From: Erinaceus europaeus
Lineage: Eukaryota; Chordata; Mammalia; Eulipotyphla; Erinaceidae
Direction: 5' to 3'
DNA: 64,000 nt
NCBI RefSeq assembly: GCF_950295315.1
Contig: NC_080171.1
Coordinates: 33,410,361-33,474,360 of the forward strand
How positions within the stretch are numbered: the first letter of the stretch is position 1; every line of letters begins with the position of its first letter. The translations under genes and the position numbers were made by a program. Shown here one piece after another: positions 1-10,396 of the stretch. The notes beneath the pieces were generated by a model. The model worked only from the letters and a program-made list of their open reading frames with translations, was not told where the DNA came from and made no database searches.

Positions 1-38
1 ACAGTAGTGCAATTGGTTAGCGTGCGGTCCTTATACAG
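1..38 (+). pseudogene. tRNA-Ile(UAU)-like 5' half, 3' half missing
   Basis: The first 38 bases resemble the 5' half of the intron-containing eukaryotic tRNA-Ile with anticodon UAU. As I recall that gene, about 32 of 38 bases agree, from the base before the D-arm up to the anticodon in CTTATA at 29-34. The Pol III A box TAGTGCAATTGG (5-16) fits TRGYNNANNNGG at every position. Nothing like the T arm, B box or acceptor stem follows; the sequence passes into A-rich DNA and then an L1 3' UTR. It is therefore a truncated pseudogene or a retrotransposed tRNA fragment, not a working tRNA. The acceptor 5' strand lies off the window edge. A SINE derived from the same tRNA is the alternative. Confidence 0.55.
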
Positions 39-212
39 AAACCCCAAATGATCAGACAGGCACAGATCTAGAAAAAAAATGACAGATAGAGTTCACAAAA
101 GTCATTATAAAATCACTTCAAGAAACTGAACTTAAGATTTAAGAACTCAGTGATCATTTTATGGAAGAATTACAAAGTACAGAGGAAAATGTCCAAACAG
201 AACTGCAAGATC
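39..212 (+). other. A-rich segment between tRNA half and L1 3' UTR
   Basis: This is an A-rich, frame-broken stretch with many GAAA/GAACT words. The plus strand reads in part like the lysine/glutamate-rich coiled coil of an L1 ORF1, but I cannot prove it. It joins at about 213 to sequence shared with the L1u copies at 26.5 kb and 31 kb, so the junction is specific to this copy. Confidence 0.3.
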
Positions 213-2322
213 TATTGCCTTCTTAAATTCTAAGACAGCAGAAACCTTCCCCATTATCTATAAAACCCATAGTTCTCCCAGTCCTGGAAGCTCTGGGGCA
301 TGGCTCATTTTCCATCATGCTTCTCTCAGTTCATACCACTTGACACTGCATCTGCTGATCCCAACCAAATCAATGCAACCAGTACCACCTCGATATGTTT
401 CACTTCGGACAGTGTCCAGAGACGCCAGATGTGAAATGCCAATCCTTCAGCTCCATTACTCTGGTGATACCTTTTCCTAGCTCATAGGAATCCTTAGTTC
501 CATTTTGGGTGGCACACTTCCTAACAAAGTTACAGAACCTAGATTTAGACCAGGGCCCATGAGATAAGGCATTTGTGCACATATATCCATAAGTTGGGGT
601 AAAATATATACCTTAAAGTAAAAGTGCACAATAGTCTACAGTGACTCAGTAAGCACAACAAGCAAGTAGAAAGACTTTAAAAAAGGACACCATAAGGTAG
701 TTAACCAAATAGTTTCTACTTAGACCTAGATACCTATTGTTTTCTCCGGGCTATGTTGTTTTCACCAGGCTGGCTTCACGGGCGGGTAACAGATGACCAG
801 GGACTCATGGTTGAGCTGTAGGCAGTATCTCTTTATTCATGCAGGACGCAGCACAATCTAAGACGAGCTAAGCTAAACTCAAGTACTCTAAAACTCACAA
901 TGCTGTCTTTATATATACTTGCCAAGTAGGGTGGAAACAGGATGTGACATAGAGAGGGTGGAGAGAAAAGTGACTGGTGAAAATCAGAGTGTGACAAGGA
1001 GGGGGCAGAGCAGGTGAGAATCCTATCACTGAACCACCAATGCCCTGGAGGGAGTGCTTTATGTAAATGTAAAAGTGACTTATGTAAATAGACCAAAGCT
1101 TTGAATGGGATTAAATCTATCCCTATATAGGCATATGGTTAAGCAGAAGCTAGGGGGAGCTGGCATACTATCCAACAGATACCTAGCTCTCCTACCCCCT
1201 AGTTCACTTCCCTCAATCACTCTAAGTGCAGCCATGTCAGACAAGGTAGGGACTCCAATATCTGGATTAGAGCAAGAGGCCAAAACACTCTAATGATGAC
1301 CCTTTTGGTCACTACCATCAATGGGGCTCTAGTCATGGAGTCTTGGATTCTCATATAGATATGATGAGTCTAGATCTCTAACAGATCCATCTCTCCACCA
1401 TCACTGGTCATCTCCATCAGGAAACAATATCATAAGCCCTCTTGTGGGCCTCTACAAGACATTACCTTCAATGTAGAACAACAATGGAAGAAACTGTCCC
1501 ACTCTCCAAAGGGAGGCTGGGTCAATATACTCTGCCACTTGAGGAAGACTGGTCCTGAAATGAGTGCAGCCTAGAATGTTCCTACCTGTGGCCATGGAAT
1601 GCAAGCTCAAACTGACAGGGATGTAGAGATTACACGGGCTCCCATGCTAAATTGAATAGATATGTGTCCTAGATCAGATTGATCAGGTTTACAGTTAATG
1701 ATATTTATATAATTTCCCCACGTTTGGGAAACCCACCTATTTTCAACTCTGACACCCTCATCCTAGACAATACTTTTAGCCTACCTGCATGTTAGCTATC
1801 AGGCTCAGGCAAAAACTTGGGCCCCTTGAGATATATCTAAAATAGAGTTCCTAACTTCTTCCCACACAAAGACCTGTAGTTCCATCTGTTCTATTCTTAC
1901 CTTTAGGTTCCTGATCATTAAACAATTTGTTCTTCTTTATATCTTACTGTTTTTCAGCCACCAAGTTGCAGATACTACCATGATGCCAACGTGAATTCCC
2001 TGAGCAGATGAACTCACAAATATGTTCTGGAACCTCACTTCCCCAGAGCTCTCTCCCATCAGGGAAAGATAGAAACAGCCTGGGGGTATGGATTGACCTG
2101 CCAGTGTCCATGCTCAGTGGAAAAGCAATTTGAGAAGACAGACCTCCCACCTTCTGTACCCCATAAAGAATTTTGGTCCATACTCCCAGAGAGGGATAAA
2201 GAATAGGAAACTTCCAGTGGAGGGGAAGAGATATGGAACTCTGGTGGTGGGAATTGTATAGAATTGTACCCCTCTTATCCTACAATCCTGTCAATCATTA
2301 TTAAATTACTAATAAAAAAAGA
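213..2322 (+). mobile_element. L1u copy, 3' UTR only, with LTR insertion
   Basis: The sequence is collinear with the long 3' UTR seen at 26.5-28.0 kb. It starts at a TCTATTGCCTTCTTAAA block, runs through the blocks TCATACCACTTGACACTGCATC, CTCTGGTGATACC and AAAGGGAGGCTGG, and ends with CCCCTCTTATCC and an A-rich tail near 2310-2322. No ORF2 remains. A solo LTR (738-1177) splits it at a GATACC site. It is one of the more diverged L1u copies and is closest in detail to the copy at 57.1-58.0 kb, so it is probably an older subfamily. Confidence 0.75.
738..1177 (-). mobile_element. solo LTR A (ERV, probably class II)
   Basis: An LTR of about 440 bp read on the minus strand, from TGTTGG at 1177 to its other end near 738. 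It is flanked by GATACCT (729-735 and 1178-1184), with two extra bases on the left side. CTTTATTCATG near 832-842 is the reverse of an AATAAA signal, followed in LTR sense by GAGTCCCTGGTC as in the other family members. The 738 end carries a partial local duplication (TGTTTTCTCCGGGC and TGTTTTCACCAGGC). No internal retroviral genes are next to it, so it is a recombined solo LTR. Confidence 0.7.
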
Positions 2323-3345
2323 ATCACAAAGATAAAGAATACACTAACTGCACTAAAAAACAGTACGATATGTATAAAGATAGATAATAAGGTCAAGGTG
2401 ATGAGCAAGAAAATAAGAGAAAACATTCAAACAAATAATGATTAAAAATAGCAAATGGAAGAAAAGAACTAAATCAAACAAAGGTAATACATAAGCATTG
2501 TGGAATATTAGCAAGAATAGCAATATTCACATCAGAAGGAGAAGAAGTAAAGGGACAGACTGTTATTTGAAGAGATACTAGTCAGTCAAAAATTTACCCC
2601 AAATTAAAGTAGATAGACTCATCAGATACAGAAACTTCAAAGAGCCACAACAATCTAAATGTCAAACATCAAGGGTAAAGAGAGAATATTAAAATCAGCA
2701 AAGAAAAGCAAAGAGTCAACTACAAAAGAAATTCCATAAGACTCTATCAACATATTTAACATCAGAAACACCAAGGGCTAGAAGGCATTGTTAGTGGAGC
2801 CCAGAGCCCTGGCTCCCCACCTGCAGGGGAGTCGCTTCACAGGTGGTGAAGCAGGTCTGCAGGTGTCTGTCTTTCTCTCCCCCTCTCTGTCTTCCCCTCC
2901 TCTCTCCATTTCTCTCTGTCCTATCCAACAACCAAAAACATCAACAATGGCAATAATAATAACCACAATGAGGCTAAAACAACAAGAGCAACAAAAAGGG
3001 GGGAAAATGGCCTCCAAGGGCGGTGGATTCATGGTGCAGGCACCGAGCCCAGCAGTAATCCTGGAGGGAAAAAAAAAAGAAGAAGAAGAAGAAGAAGAAG
3101 GCATTGTTAGACTACAGTTAAAATTTTGAAGGGAAAAGACCTCATGCCATAATACTTTATCTGGCTTGCTATCAATCAAGTTTGAAGAAGTGATGGAAAG
3201 TTTTTCAGACCAGCGACAGGGGAGGGAATTTATGACCATTAAACTATCTCTATAAGAAATGCTAAAGAGACTTACATAAAAGAAAAATATCATATATAAA
3301 AGAAATAAAGCAAAAGGATGAATAAAGTCAAATGAAGACAAGTTT
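2323..3345 (+). mobile_element. ancient L1 fragment, interrupted by a SINE
   Basis: From about 2540 the plus strand contains words typical of old mammalian L1 (AAAGAGTCAACTACAAAAGAAATTCC, then after the SINE GGGAATTTATGACCATTAAAC and AAGAAATGCTAAAGAGACTTAC). The two halves are continuous once the SINE at 2795-3095 and one copy of its duplication are removed. 2323-2540 is A-rich and I could not assign it. No open frame survives. Confidence 0.5.
2795..3095 (+). mobile_element. S1 SINE, 5'-truncated, with 3' module
   Basis: It lacks the A box and starts just before the CTCCCCACCTGCAGGGG block. It has the pyrimidine stretch, the tail, and the 3' module (GCCTCCAAGGGCGGTGG to CCTGGAGG), and ends in a (GAA)n tail. 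A perfect 15-bp target-site duplication, AGAAGGCATTGTTAG, lies at 2780-2794 and 3096-3110, so the truncation happened at insertion. Confidence 0.9.
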
Positions 3346-3523
3346 TTGGTTTCAAATTACAGAACTGAGGATTATCAATGTGTGGGGGTGGTAGTGGAGA
3401 GGGCTGGGGAGGTTGGCAGTGGTGGAGAAGTCCAGTAGACTACAGTGGAAGGATATTTGTGTATTAGAGGGCAGGGGTTATAGTGTGGTATACACATTTT
3501 GAATAAGTGAAGAGGAAAATGTA
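3346..3523. other. unique sequence, nothing recognised
   Basis: A short G/T-rich stretch (GTGTGGGGGTGGTAGTGGAG and similar). No repeat or coding signal recognised. Confidence 0.4.
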
Positions 3524-3708
3524 TTTTTTTTTTTGCTTCCAGAGTTATTGCAGGGGCTCAGTGCCTGCACTATGAATCCACTGCTCCTGGAGGCCATTTT
3601 TCCCATTTTGTTGCCCTTGTTGTTATTATTATCGTTGCCATTGCTCCTACCCAGATATTTACCTTACGTCATGTGCACTTAACTCGCTGTACTACTGCCC
3701 AACCCCTG
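3524..3708 (-). mobile_element. S1 SINE with internal deletion
   Basis: Read on the minus strand. A T-run (the A tail) is followed by the 3' module (GGTTATTGC-like GAGTTATTGCAGGGGCTC, ATGAATCCACTGCTCCTGGAGG). Then TTGTTGCCCTTGTTGTTATT appears, and the sequence jumps directly to the head (GTGCACTTAACTCGCTG). The pyrimidine and B-box parts are deleted. Confidence 0.8.
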
Positions 3709-3722
3709 GAAATTGTATTTCT

Positions 3723-3799
3723 TTTTTTCTCATTTAAAAAAAGGGGACATTAACAAAACCATAGGATAAGAGGCGTACAACTTCACACAACTCCCACCA
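3723..3799 (-). mobile_element. 77-bp L1u 3'-end insertion
   Basis: The minus strand carries only the last part of the L1u 3' UTR (AACAAAACCATAGGATAAG, CACACAACTCCCACCA) plus its tail. It lies between a near-perfect 16-bp duplication, TGGAAATTGTATTTCT (3707-3722) and TGGAAACTGTATTTCT (3800-3815). This is an extremely short but complete target-primed insertion. Confidence 0.85.
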
Positions 3800-3874
3800 T
3801 GGAAACTGTATTTCTAAAATCTCTGTAGTCTGATAAACCAAGCTTACTTGAAGACACATAAAAACTATTATTTA

Positions 3875-4086
3875 AAGGGCCGGGTGGTAGTGTACACATT
3901 ACAGTGTGCAAGGACCTGGGTTCAAGCCCCCAGTCCCTACTTTCAGAGGGGAAGCTTCATAAGTGGCGAAGCAGGTCTGCAGGTGTCTCTCTGTCTCTCT
4001 CCTTTCTTATCTCCCTCTCCCCTCTAAATTTCTCTCTGTTCTATCAAATAAAGTAAAAAGTTAAAAATAAAGTAAATTATAAAAAA
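3875..4086 (+). mobile_element. S2 SINE
   Basis: The head GGGCCGGGTGGTAGTG is followed by GGTTCAAGCCCCCAGTCC (B box), the AGGGGAAGCTTCATAAG middle, the CTCTCTGTCTCTCTCC stretch and an A-rich AATAAAG end. The head has a small deletion in the CACCTGGTTGAG part. Confidence 0.85.
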
Positions 4087-4114
4087 TTATTTTTTAAAAA
4101 AGCATCTAGTACTA

Positions 4115-4230
4115 ACTCCTATATTTCCAGGATAAGGAAACAAAGACCCAAAAAGGTTATGTGAATTACACAAAGTTACACAATTAATTAGTAACAGAAG
4201 TGGTGCTTGAGATTTGAATTGTTGCTTAGT
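4115..4230 (-). mobile_element. MIR fragment
   Basis: The plus-strand words AAGGAAACAAAGACCC, GGTTATGTGAATTACACAAAG and TTAGTAACAGAAGTGG match the antisense of the MIR core (AAGTCACTTAACC region). It is old and diverged. Confidence 0.5.
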
Positions 4231-5502
4231 TGAAAAATAAAATGAAATATATATAGATAAAAACCCCGATGCTAAAACCGTACCAGACTTTAATATTGTT
4301 TTAAAATTCCACAACTGATTCTTATATGAAGAAAAAGTTGAAAACCACTGGTTTAGATCCATAATAATTTATGGTACATAGTCAGAAGCTACATAATGTC
4401 CCCAGCATTTAAAGATACAGAAAAATAAATGTATAATTCTTGTCTTCTGGATGCTTCTAACCAGCAGAGAGTATATGAACCAGATAACTGAAAATAAGTG
4501 TGGCCAATGTTACAACCAGGTTAAGCAGACTGGGATAACCTGGAGATATTATGAAAGAATCAGAATATCTAGGAATGGGACCTGAGAAGCAAGTATTTTT
4601 TTTTTCCTTTACTATTACTATGTCTAATAACAAAGCCCTTACATTTATAGAGATGCTAACCAAAACCACCATTAATCAGAACAAACTGGCTCTTTCCATC
4701 ATCTAGAGAGATTTAAACCAATAGACACAATCAGATGAGCAGATAAACTTCTCAGTCTGTATCAGTATCTTAACCACCACAGACAACTATCCAAGGAGCT
4801 GAAATATAATATTTTTTGTGTTGTATGTGTCTGTCTGGTTTGTCAGAACTTAAATTTCTTTTGCACTTAAACTGCTGTCATTCCAATAATGTTATTCACT
4901 GTTAACAAGAACTCCCTGTGCTGTATCACAAACACAGGACATAATGTATACAGTTCCAGGAGGGAATTGGCAGGATAATATCTTGCCCTATCATATGAGC
5001 AATTACCTACTTTTACTTTATTACATTTCTTTTCCTGTAATATGCAATGTGTACAATTAACATATAGTTATGCTGAGTTATGACACTTTACATATTTTCA
5101 TCTTAGAAATGCTAAGTACTGATACTAAACCATATAAACTCTGCTATATCAAGAATAAAATGAGAAAAAGAAACTATCTTCAAATTTTTTATTATGTCAT
5201 ATGGCATTATCATGTTATATTGTCTTATACTGTTAATTATATTAATTGCAACCTGTAAACATGCTATGAAATTTCTCTAACTAGTCATAAGTATACTCAG
5301 ACTATTGACATAGCTGAAGACAAGAGTTTCCTGACAATGAAGAACACTTTTCTATCTCTCCAAAAATGTTGCACCCATATAAAGTATGACCTTCCCTCTG
5401 CCACCACATTGAGAAGCAGTCTTCACCTCTAGCTACAATGTCTAATGACTCATGTAATTAATGAGGTAGTACAAATTTAACATATAATGGGACATATGTA
5501 TT
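4231..5502. other. unique sequence, nothing recognised
   Basis: AT-rich DNA with no clear repeat family and no coding pattern. Short open frames here have no compositional support. Confidence 0.4.
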
Positions 5503-5520
5503 TGTTGGGCAATTTTTTTT

Positions 5521-6075
5521 TAATTTATAAAAAGGGAACATTGACAAAGCCATAGGATAAGAAGGGTACAACTCCACACAATTCCTACCACCAGATCTCC
5601 ATATCCCATCCCCTGCCCTGATAGCTTTCCTATTCTTTATCCCTCTGGGAATATGGACCCAAGGTCATTGTGTGCCGGGCTAGCTTCGCGGGCATGAGAA
5701 AGATGACCAGGGACTCATGGCTGAGCTGGGAATACAATTCAATCTTTATTGACGAGTGGGGATGCAGTTTGATCTAGCTATCTCTAATCACAATCCTGTC
5801 CTTATATATCTCCTGAGGTGGAAGTGTCAGGAAGAGGAAGTACATAGGATAGGGGGTGGGGAGAAGAAAACACGCAAACCAGTGGGGATTAAACCAATTC
5901 GGGCAAAACAATGATTATGTAAATAGACCACAAGCAATGCAACACAAGGGGTCTTAGAAGCAGAATTTAGAAGCAGACCAACAATTGTGGGATGCAGAAG
6001 GTGGAAGGTCTAGCTTCTGTAATTGCTTCCCCACTAAGCATGGGCATTGACTGATCGATCCATACTCCCAGCCTG
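5521..6075 (-). mobile_element. L1u 3'-end copy split by LTR B
   Basis: The minus strand carries the L1u terminal block (AACAAAGCCATAGGATAAG, ACACAATTCCTACCACCAG, GAATATGGACCCAAGGTCATTGTG), which resumes after the LTR at GTGGGATGCAGAAGGTGG. A target-site duplication with core TGTTGGGCAATTTTTTT is present around 5503-5519 and again from 6076. The L1 part is about 245 bp. Confidence 0.85.
5673..5983 (-). mobile_element. solo LTR B with perfect 6-bp duplication
   Basis: A 311-bp LTR, read on the minus strand from TGTTGG (5983) to TAGCCCGGCA (5673). A perfect 6-bp duplication, ATTGTG, lies at 5667-5672 and 5984-5989, inside the L1u 3' UTR. Plus-strand CAATCTTTATTG holds the reversed polyadenylation region, and AGGGACTCATGGC is the reverse of the shared R/U5 motif GAGTCCCTGGTC. 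The 6-bp duplication and TGTTGG terminus suggest a class II (ERVK/IAP-like) family. That class assignment is inference. Confidence 0.85.
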
Positions 6076-6093
6076 TGTTGGGCAATTTTTTTT

Positions 6094-6262
6094 AAAAAGG
6101 AGGTAAGCAGCTAAAGAGGAACAATCAGTAGAGAATACGTCTTGTATGCCTGAGGCCACAGGTTGCACTACATGTGATGGAGTGGTGTTCTGACTTCTTT
6201 CTTCTCACCCTTCTTCTCTCAACATCTTCCTTAACATAAAGTAAATCTTTCTTTTAAGTTAA
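6094..6262 (+). mobile_element. S3-like SINE
   Basis: It contains GAGGCCACAGGTTGCACTAC (diverged B box), a CTTCTTTCTTCTCACCCTTC stretch and an end TAAAGTAAATCTTTC with an AATCTTT-type Pol III stop. It inserted next to the L1u duplication. Confidence 0.55.
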
Positions 6263-6594
6263 CATTTGTTTCTTTTATGACCTTCTCCTATTTTCTGTTT
6301 GACAAGAAGTTTGGTGTGCTAGCTGAGTAGTAGTTTGTTCTGTACTTTTCTATACATGCTGATCTAAAGGTTCAAACTAGGAGTGGAAATAGGAATATCA
6401 AGTTCACTTCAACCTCAGGTCCAGTTGAGAAGATCATTACTTTGGGATATAAATATTATCCTACAGTTCCATCCCAAAGTAGGTTCAGATAATAAATGAT
6501 GGAAGTTTAATAAAACAAGTGAAGGCAACGTGACATGAGAATGAGACAGCCAGAAATACTATGACAAAGACTGAATCTATTCTAGTATCTTCAA
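6263..6594. other. unique sequence, nothing recognised
   Basis: AT-rich; no repeat or gene signal recognised. Confidence 0.4.
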
Positions 6595-6760
6595 TTTTCA
6601 GTGAACATAAGAATTACCTGGGATTCATGTTCTAATGCAGAGTCCCAATGCTAGAGCTTCAGAATCAGTAGTTCTGGTTTGGAGTCTAAGAATTTACTCC
6701 AAGCTTCCAGGTGTCATTGACTTGCTAGTCTTTGAACCACAACTGGAGTAGTATTGATAT
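6595..6760 (+). mobile_element. MER5-type hAT (Charlie) MITE fragment
   Basis: CATAAGAATTACCTGGGA, GCTTCAGAATCAGTAG and CCAGGTGTCATTGAC with TTTGAACCACAACTGG follow the order of the non-autonomous Charlie elements (MER5 group) of placental mammals. It is strongly diverged. Confidence 0.55.
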
Positions 6761-6894
6761 ATACTATTCTAAATGCCCAGTTAACAGGGTGAGTAGACCC
6801 AAATTATACATTCCCCTATAGACAGGTATCAGATACATAAAGTCTCTCCCTGTGGCTGGTTAATGCAAATATATATGAAAAAAATATATATATA

Positions 6895-7335
6895 TAATGT
6901 TGTTTTACATTTCCAAAAAGAGAATAGTATTAAACAACCAGTATCAGCAGTCCAATTCTTCAGCCTCTTCTGTACTCATTTCATTTATCATGTTATTTAT
7001 TTATGCATTTATTTATTTATTATATCCAACTGAGGATTACAGGCCACTTTATATTACTTATTTGATTTTTGCCCACTTTATTTTTATTAGTTATTGTTTT
7101 ATTCATTTTTATATACAAGTGATTGAAATCATATCATGTTATCTTAATCTCTTTGGATTATTTCATTTAACATAATACCTTCTAGGCCCATCCACATTCT
7201 TGCATGTGACAGGATTTCATACTTCCTTATAGCTAGAACATTCCACTGTGCACACATACCATATGTTCTTTCTGTATTTGTCAGCTGATGGGCACTTAGA
7301 TTATGTCCTATTCTTGACTATTATAAGTAGTCTGT
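6895..7335 (-). mobile_element. old L1 fragment (ORF2 end, antisense)
   Basis: From about 7100 the plus strand reads as the antisense of an L1 ORF2 3' end: TTATTTCATTTAACATAATACC, CCATCCACATTCTTGCATG, CATTCCACTGTG, CAGCTGATGGGCACTTAG. 6895-7100 is AT-rich and unassigned. An S2 inserted at its right end. Confidence 0.6.
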
Positions 7336-7560
7336 AATTGCACTGGCAGTGGTGCATCTGGCTAAGTACACATATTATAGCACGCAAGGAACTGGGTTCA
7401 AGTCCCCCAACCCCAACTAAAGGGGTAGGGGGAGCTTTACAAGTGATAAAGTTATTGCTACAGGTGTCTCCCTCTCTTCATATCTCTCCATTCTCTCTCA
7501 ACTTCTATATTTCTGTCTCTATCCAGATTAAATACATAAAAATCAATCAGTAAATCAAAT
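7336..7560 (+). mobile_element. S2 SINE
   Basis: The head CACTGGCAGTGGTGCATCTGG is followed by GGTTCAAGTCCCCCAACCCC (B box), GGGGGAGCTTTACAAG, a pyrimidine stretch and an A-rich end. Confidence 0.8.
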
Positions 7561-7734
7561 ATCTCTGCTACTAATAGATGGGCATAGTACAAAAATCAGA
7601 AATTTAATAAAATAGAATAACTATAGTTATTATTTCAAAGACTTTACTCTATGGATATTATACAAAGCACTTTTCATACATCATAGAAAATAATCCTTTG
7701 CCCCTTCCACACACACATTACATTAAACCACACC

Positions 7735-7895
7735 CTTGAATATTACAACCTCCATTACATAAAAGGTGAAAACAGAAATTAAGTAGTTGTCCAAGATGAC
7801 AAAAAGAAAAAAGGGCAGATTTAGAGTTTAAATCCAGGTCTTTTCTATCCCTAAAGCTATACTTAACTACTAGTCCATGACTGCCTGGGATGATT
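7735..7895 (-). mobile_element. MIR fragment
   Basis: The plus strand resembles antisense MIR: GTAGTTGTCCAAGATGAC, GTTTAAATCCAGGTC and CTACTAGTCCATGACTGCC correspond to the reverse of the GACCTGGGTTC and ACTTGGGCAAG parts. Confidence 0.55.
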
Positions 7896-8091
7896 TTACA
7901 TGGTTTGGATAAGCACACTTACACTTTGAGAGGATGAATTATGTACTTTGAGACGATCAATTACGTGGAAGTGCTTAAAAAAAAAATACTGTGCTGAAGT
8001 GTCTCACATGCATTCTATATTCATTCCTACCAGAGTCTCCTTTGGAGCCCAAATTTTTACCTTATTTTATAAATGAAAGAATGATGGCGTG

Positions 8092-8094
<3 letters not shown>

Positions 8095-8157
<63 letters not shown>
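8095..8157. repeat. (TG)n microsatellite, about 63 bp
   Basis: Uninterrupted alternating GT, about 31 units. It sits directly against an old SINE, a common position for microsatellites seeded from SINE tails. Confidence 0.98.
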
Positions 8158-8159
<2 letters not shown>

Positions 8160-8288
8160 AAGCACTGCTCCACCATCCATGGAGTTCCATTAGTTTTTTG
8201 CCTTTATTGTCCTCATACAGTGTTGGGGCTTGAACCAAGGCCACATTCATACAAAGTACTTTACTGCTGAGCCACCTCCACAGCTCCA
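8160..8288 (-). mobile_element. old S4/S5-type SINE
   Basis: Plus-strand TGTTGGGGCTTGAACCAAGGCCACATTC and ACTGCTGAGCCACC are the reverse of a tRNA-like B box and A box. It is diverged; its tail side faces the TG repeat. Confidence 0.6.
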
Positions 8289-9894
8289 GGGAGTGCTATT
8301 GTAACTACACAATGTTAAGACATGTATTGCTGGAGCGTCATGATTCTCCTGTGGTCTCTTCTGAAGGAAAGGGTAGATGAAAAGGTCAAAAACTCGTACA
8401 GACCCCTTTCAACTAAGCTGACAGAAAGCCCAGTGAAGATCATCCAAAGTAGGTTATCCAAAACTGATTCCTGGTGTTCTCATTCTTTTGCTCAGAAATA
8501 TGAAAAATTTGAACTGGAAAAAATCTTGGTGACCAAAGTCTATGCCTCCCAGAATTCACAAAGGCAGTATCAAATGAAATTTTGAGGCATTAAACGAAAT
8601 TTTATGTCACTCAGCTCAGAGTACTAATTACTAGCAGAATTATAACCAGTGTCCTACCATCCAGATGTTTCTGTGCTTTTCATGACACACAACTCTGTCA
8701 ACTTACTTCCTCACTCTTTTGTTCAACGACCAATTAGCATAAACTCACAAGATCCCATATCCTGCCCTAATTCCATGGAAAACCCACTAACATAGAAAAA
8801 AAAAAAAGTAGCCTAGCCATATTTAGTCTTCAAGAGCCTCCTAACATTTCAAAACTGAATAAAACAGGAAAAACAACTATTATAAGAAATAAAGTTTGCT
8901 TTATCTCTTCTCCTTCCCTTCAGAAGTCTTCTTTTTATGCACTGTCTGAAAATGTTACTTTTTTTTTTTCTCTTTTTGCAAACGGTAATGCTCTTGGCTG
9001 TTTGAAAATCTACACTGGTAGTTATACTTGTGAAGTGGGAGAATGATACTTCAGAAAGAAAAACAAAAACAGGCAGTTGTCATATTCTAATGCTCTGTAA
9101 TAACTATAGCCAAGTAACCAGCCCACCTGCCCCAGAGGGAGTGAATAGTCCTAATATCCAGTTCAATTTATACTTTGCCAAACAGCTTTGGCACATCTAT
9201 GCATAGAGTGGGATCCAAATGCTTCAGACAATATACCCTTTTAAGCTCTGTCATAGCTCATGTTTTATTTTATTTATAAATGGACAGACATTTTACGGTT
9301 GCAGTGCTAATTCAAAGAAGGGACTGTGCACTAGCATTGACAATGGGTCAAGCAGCGGCATACCACAATAAACAACAATGCAAACAGGAAGCAAAAGGTC
9401 AGAACTATGTAGCAGGTTTTGTTTTGTGGGTTTTCCCCCACTACTATATGCAGGATTAATAATAAACTCAGTGGGGCCTTCCTATAATGTATGCCCTGTT
9501 CAAAGTCAGTATGACCTGGTAATAGTCTGCCCACCCTGAATAGTGGAAGGAAAAGGACCATTAACAATACAGTTCAAATGAGGAAATTTAATACAGTGAA
9601 AGTTTATAAAGTACAAACATGTCTGAGTTACAGAACTTTTTCCTTCTTGCTTGAGGACTTTTTCCCTTAATTTCTTCTCCTGATATTAACCCAAAATTAC
9701 ATTGGAGTTTTAAAAAATGTGGACTGATTAGCAGATACAAGAATACATAGAGATTTACTGAATAAACATTAACTTTCAACATGAATTTAAAAAAAAAAGG
9801 AATCTAGAGTCAGTCACTTTCCAAGTCAACCTTCCCAGCAAATCTCAAAAAATTTGAACAAACAATTCACAATGTTTCTTCAATAAACTTTCCT
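8289..9894. other. 1.6 kb unique sequence, no gene recognised
   Basis: Apart from short T and A runs I recognise no repeat. An 87-codon open frame at 8322-8585 encodes nothing familiar and has no start context, splice sites or neighbours to support it. The part near 8900-9240 is less AT-rich and could be conserved non-coding DNA, but I cannot test this. Confidence 0.4.
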
Positions 9895-10060
9895 TTTTAG
9901 AATTTGAAGTTCACAGGAAGATTAAGTAGAAAGAACAGAGAATTCTCATACAGTCATTATCCCCAACTCAGTCACAGTCCCAGCTTGCCCACTCTCAGAA
10001 GACCCTACCAGAGTGGTGCACTCATTACAATGGACTACCCCATTGGCAGGGTTTATATAT
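9895..10060 (-). mobile_element. probable old L1 3'-end fragment
   Basis: AGAATTCTCATACAGTCATTATC, CCAGAGTGGTGCACTCATTAC and GACTACCCCATTGG resemble the antisense 3' region of ancient L1M elements (CCAGAGTGGTACATTTGTTAC type). Divergence is high. Confidence 0.4.
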
Positions 10061-10192
10061 GCATATTTAGCTAGAAAAAAATTAAGTCTATACCCATCTT
10101 TTTTAAAACCTCACTTTCACATATAATAGTGCCCAGGTAAATGCCTACTATTTGATGGGATGCACTGCTAAATCATCCACCAGGGAAGACCA

Positions 10193-10195
<3 letters not shown>

Positions 10196-10249
<54 letters not shown>
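10196..10249. repeat. (CA)n microsatellite, about 54 bp
   Basis: About 27 uninterrupted CA units, with no SINE at either edge. Confidence 0.98.
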
Positions 10250-10252
<3 letters not shown>

Positions 10253-10396
10253 TTCCTGGCCATAGACCTTGACTTAAGTTAATAGTCACCTAATGAACTA
10301 TAACTGAACCAGTGACACGTAAAATATTACAGATAGCCTTGATATTTACTGTAGGTTTGCAGCTGACCTTTCTCTTGAAGTCAGAAAATACAAGCA

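Noticed and set aside
2778..3341. 187-codon open frame on the minus strand
   Set aside because: It runs through an S1 SINE read backwards and its (GAA)n tail; the amino-acid order simply mirrors repeat sequence, and similar peptides appear at other S1 copies.
8062..8250. Open frame with a His-Thr repeat
   Set aside because: Translation of the (TG)n microsatellite on the other strand.
8322..8585. 87-codon plus-strand frame in unique DNA
   Set aside because: No recognisable protein family, no splice or promoter context, and frames of this length are expected by chance in 64 kb.
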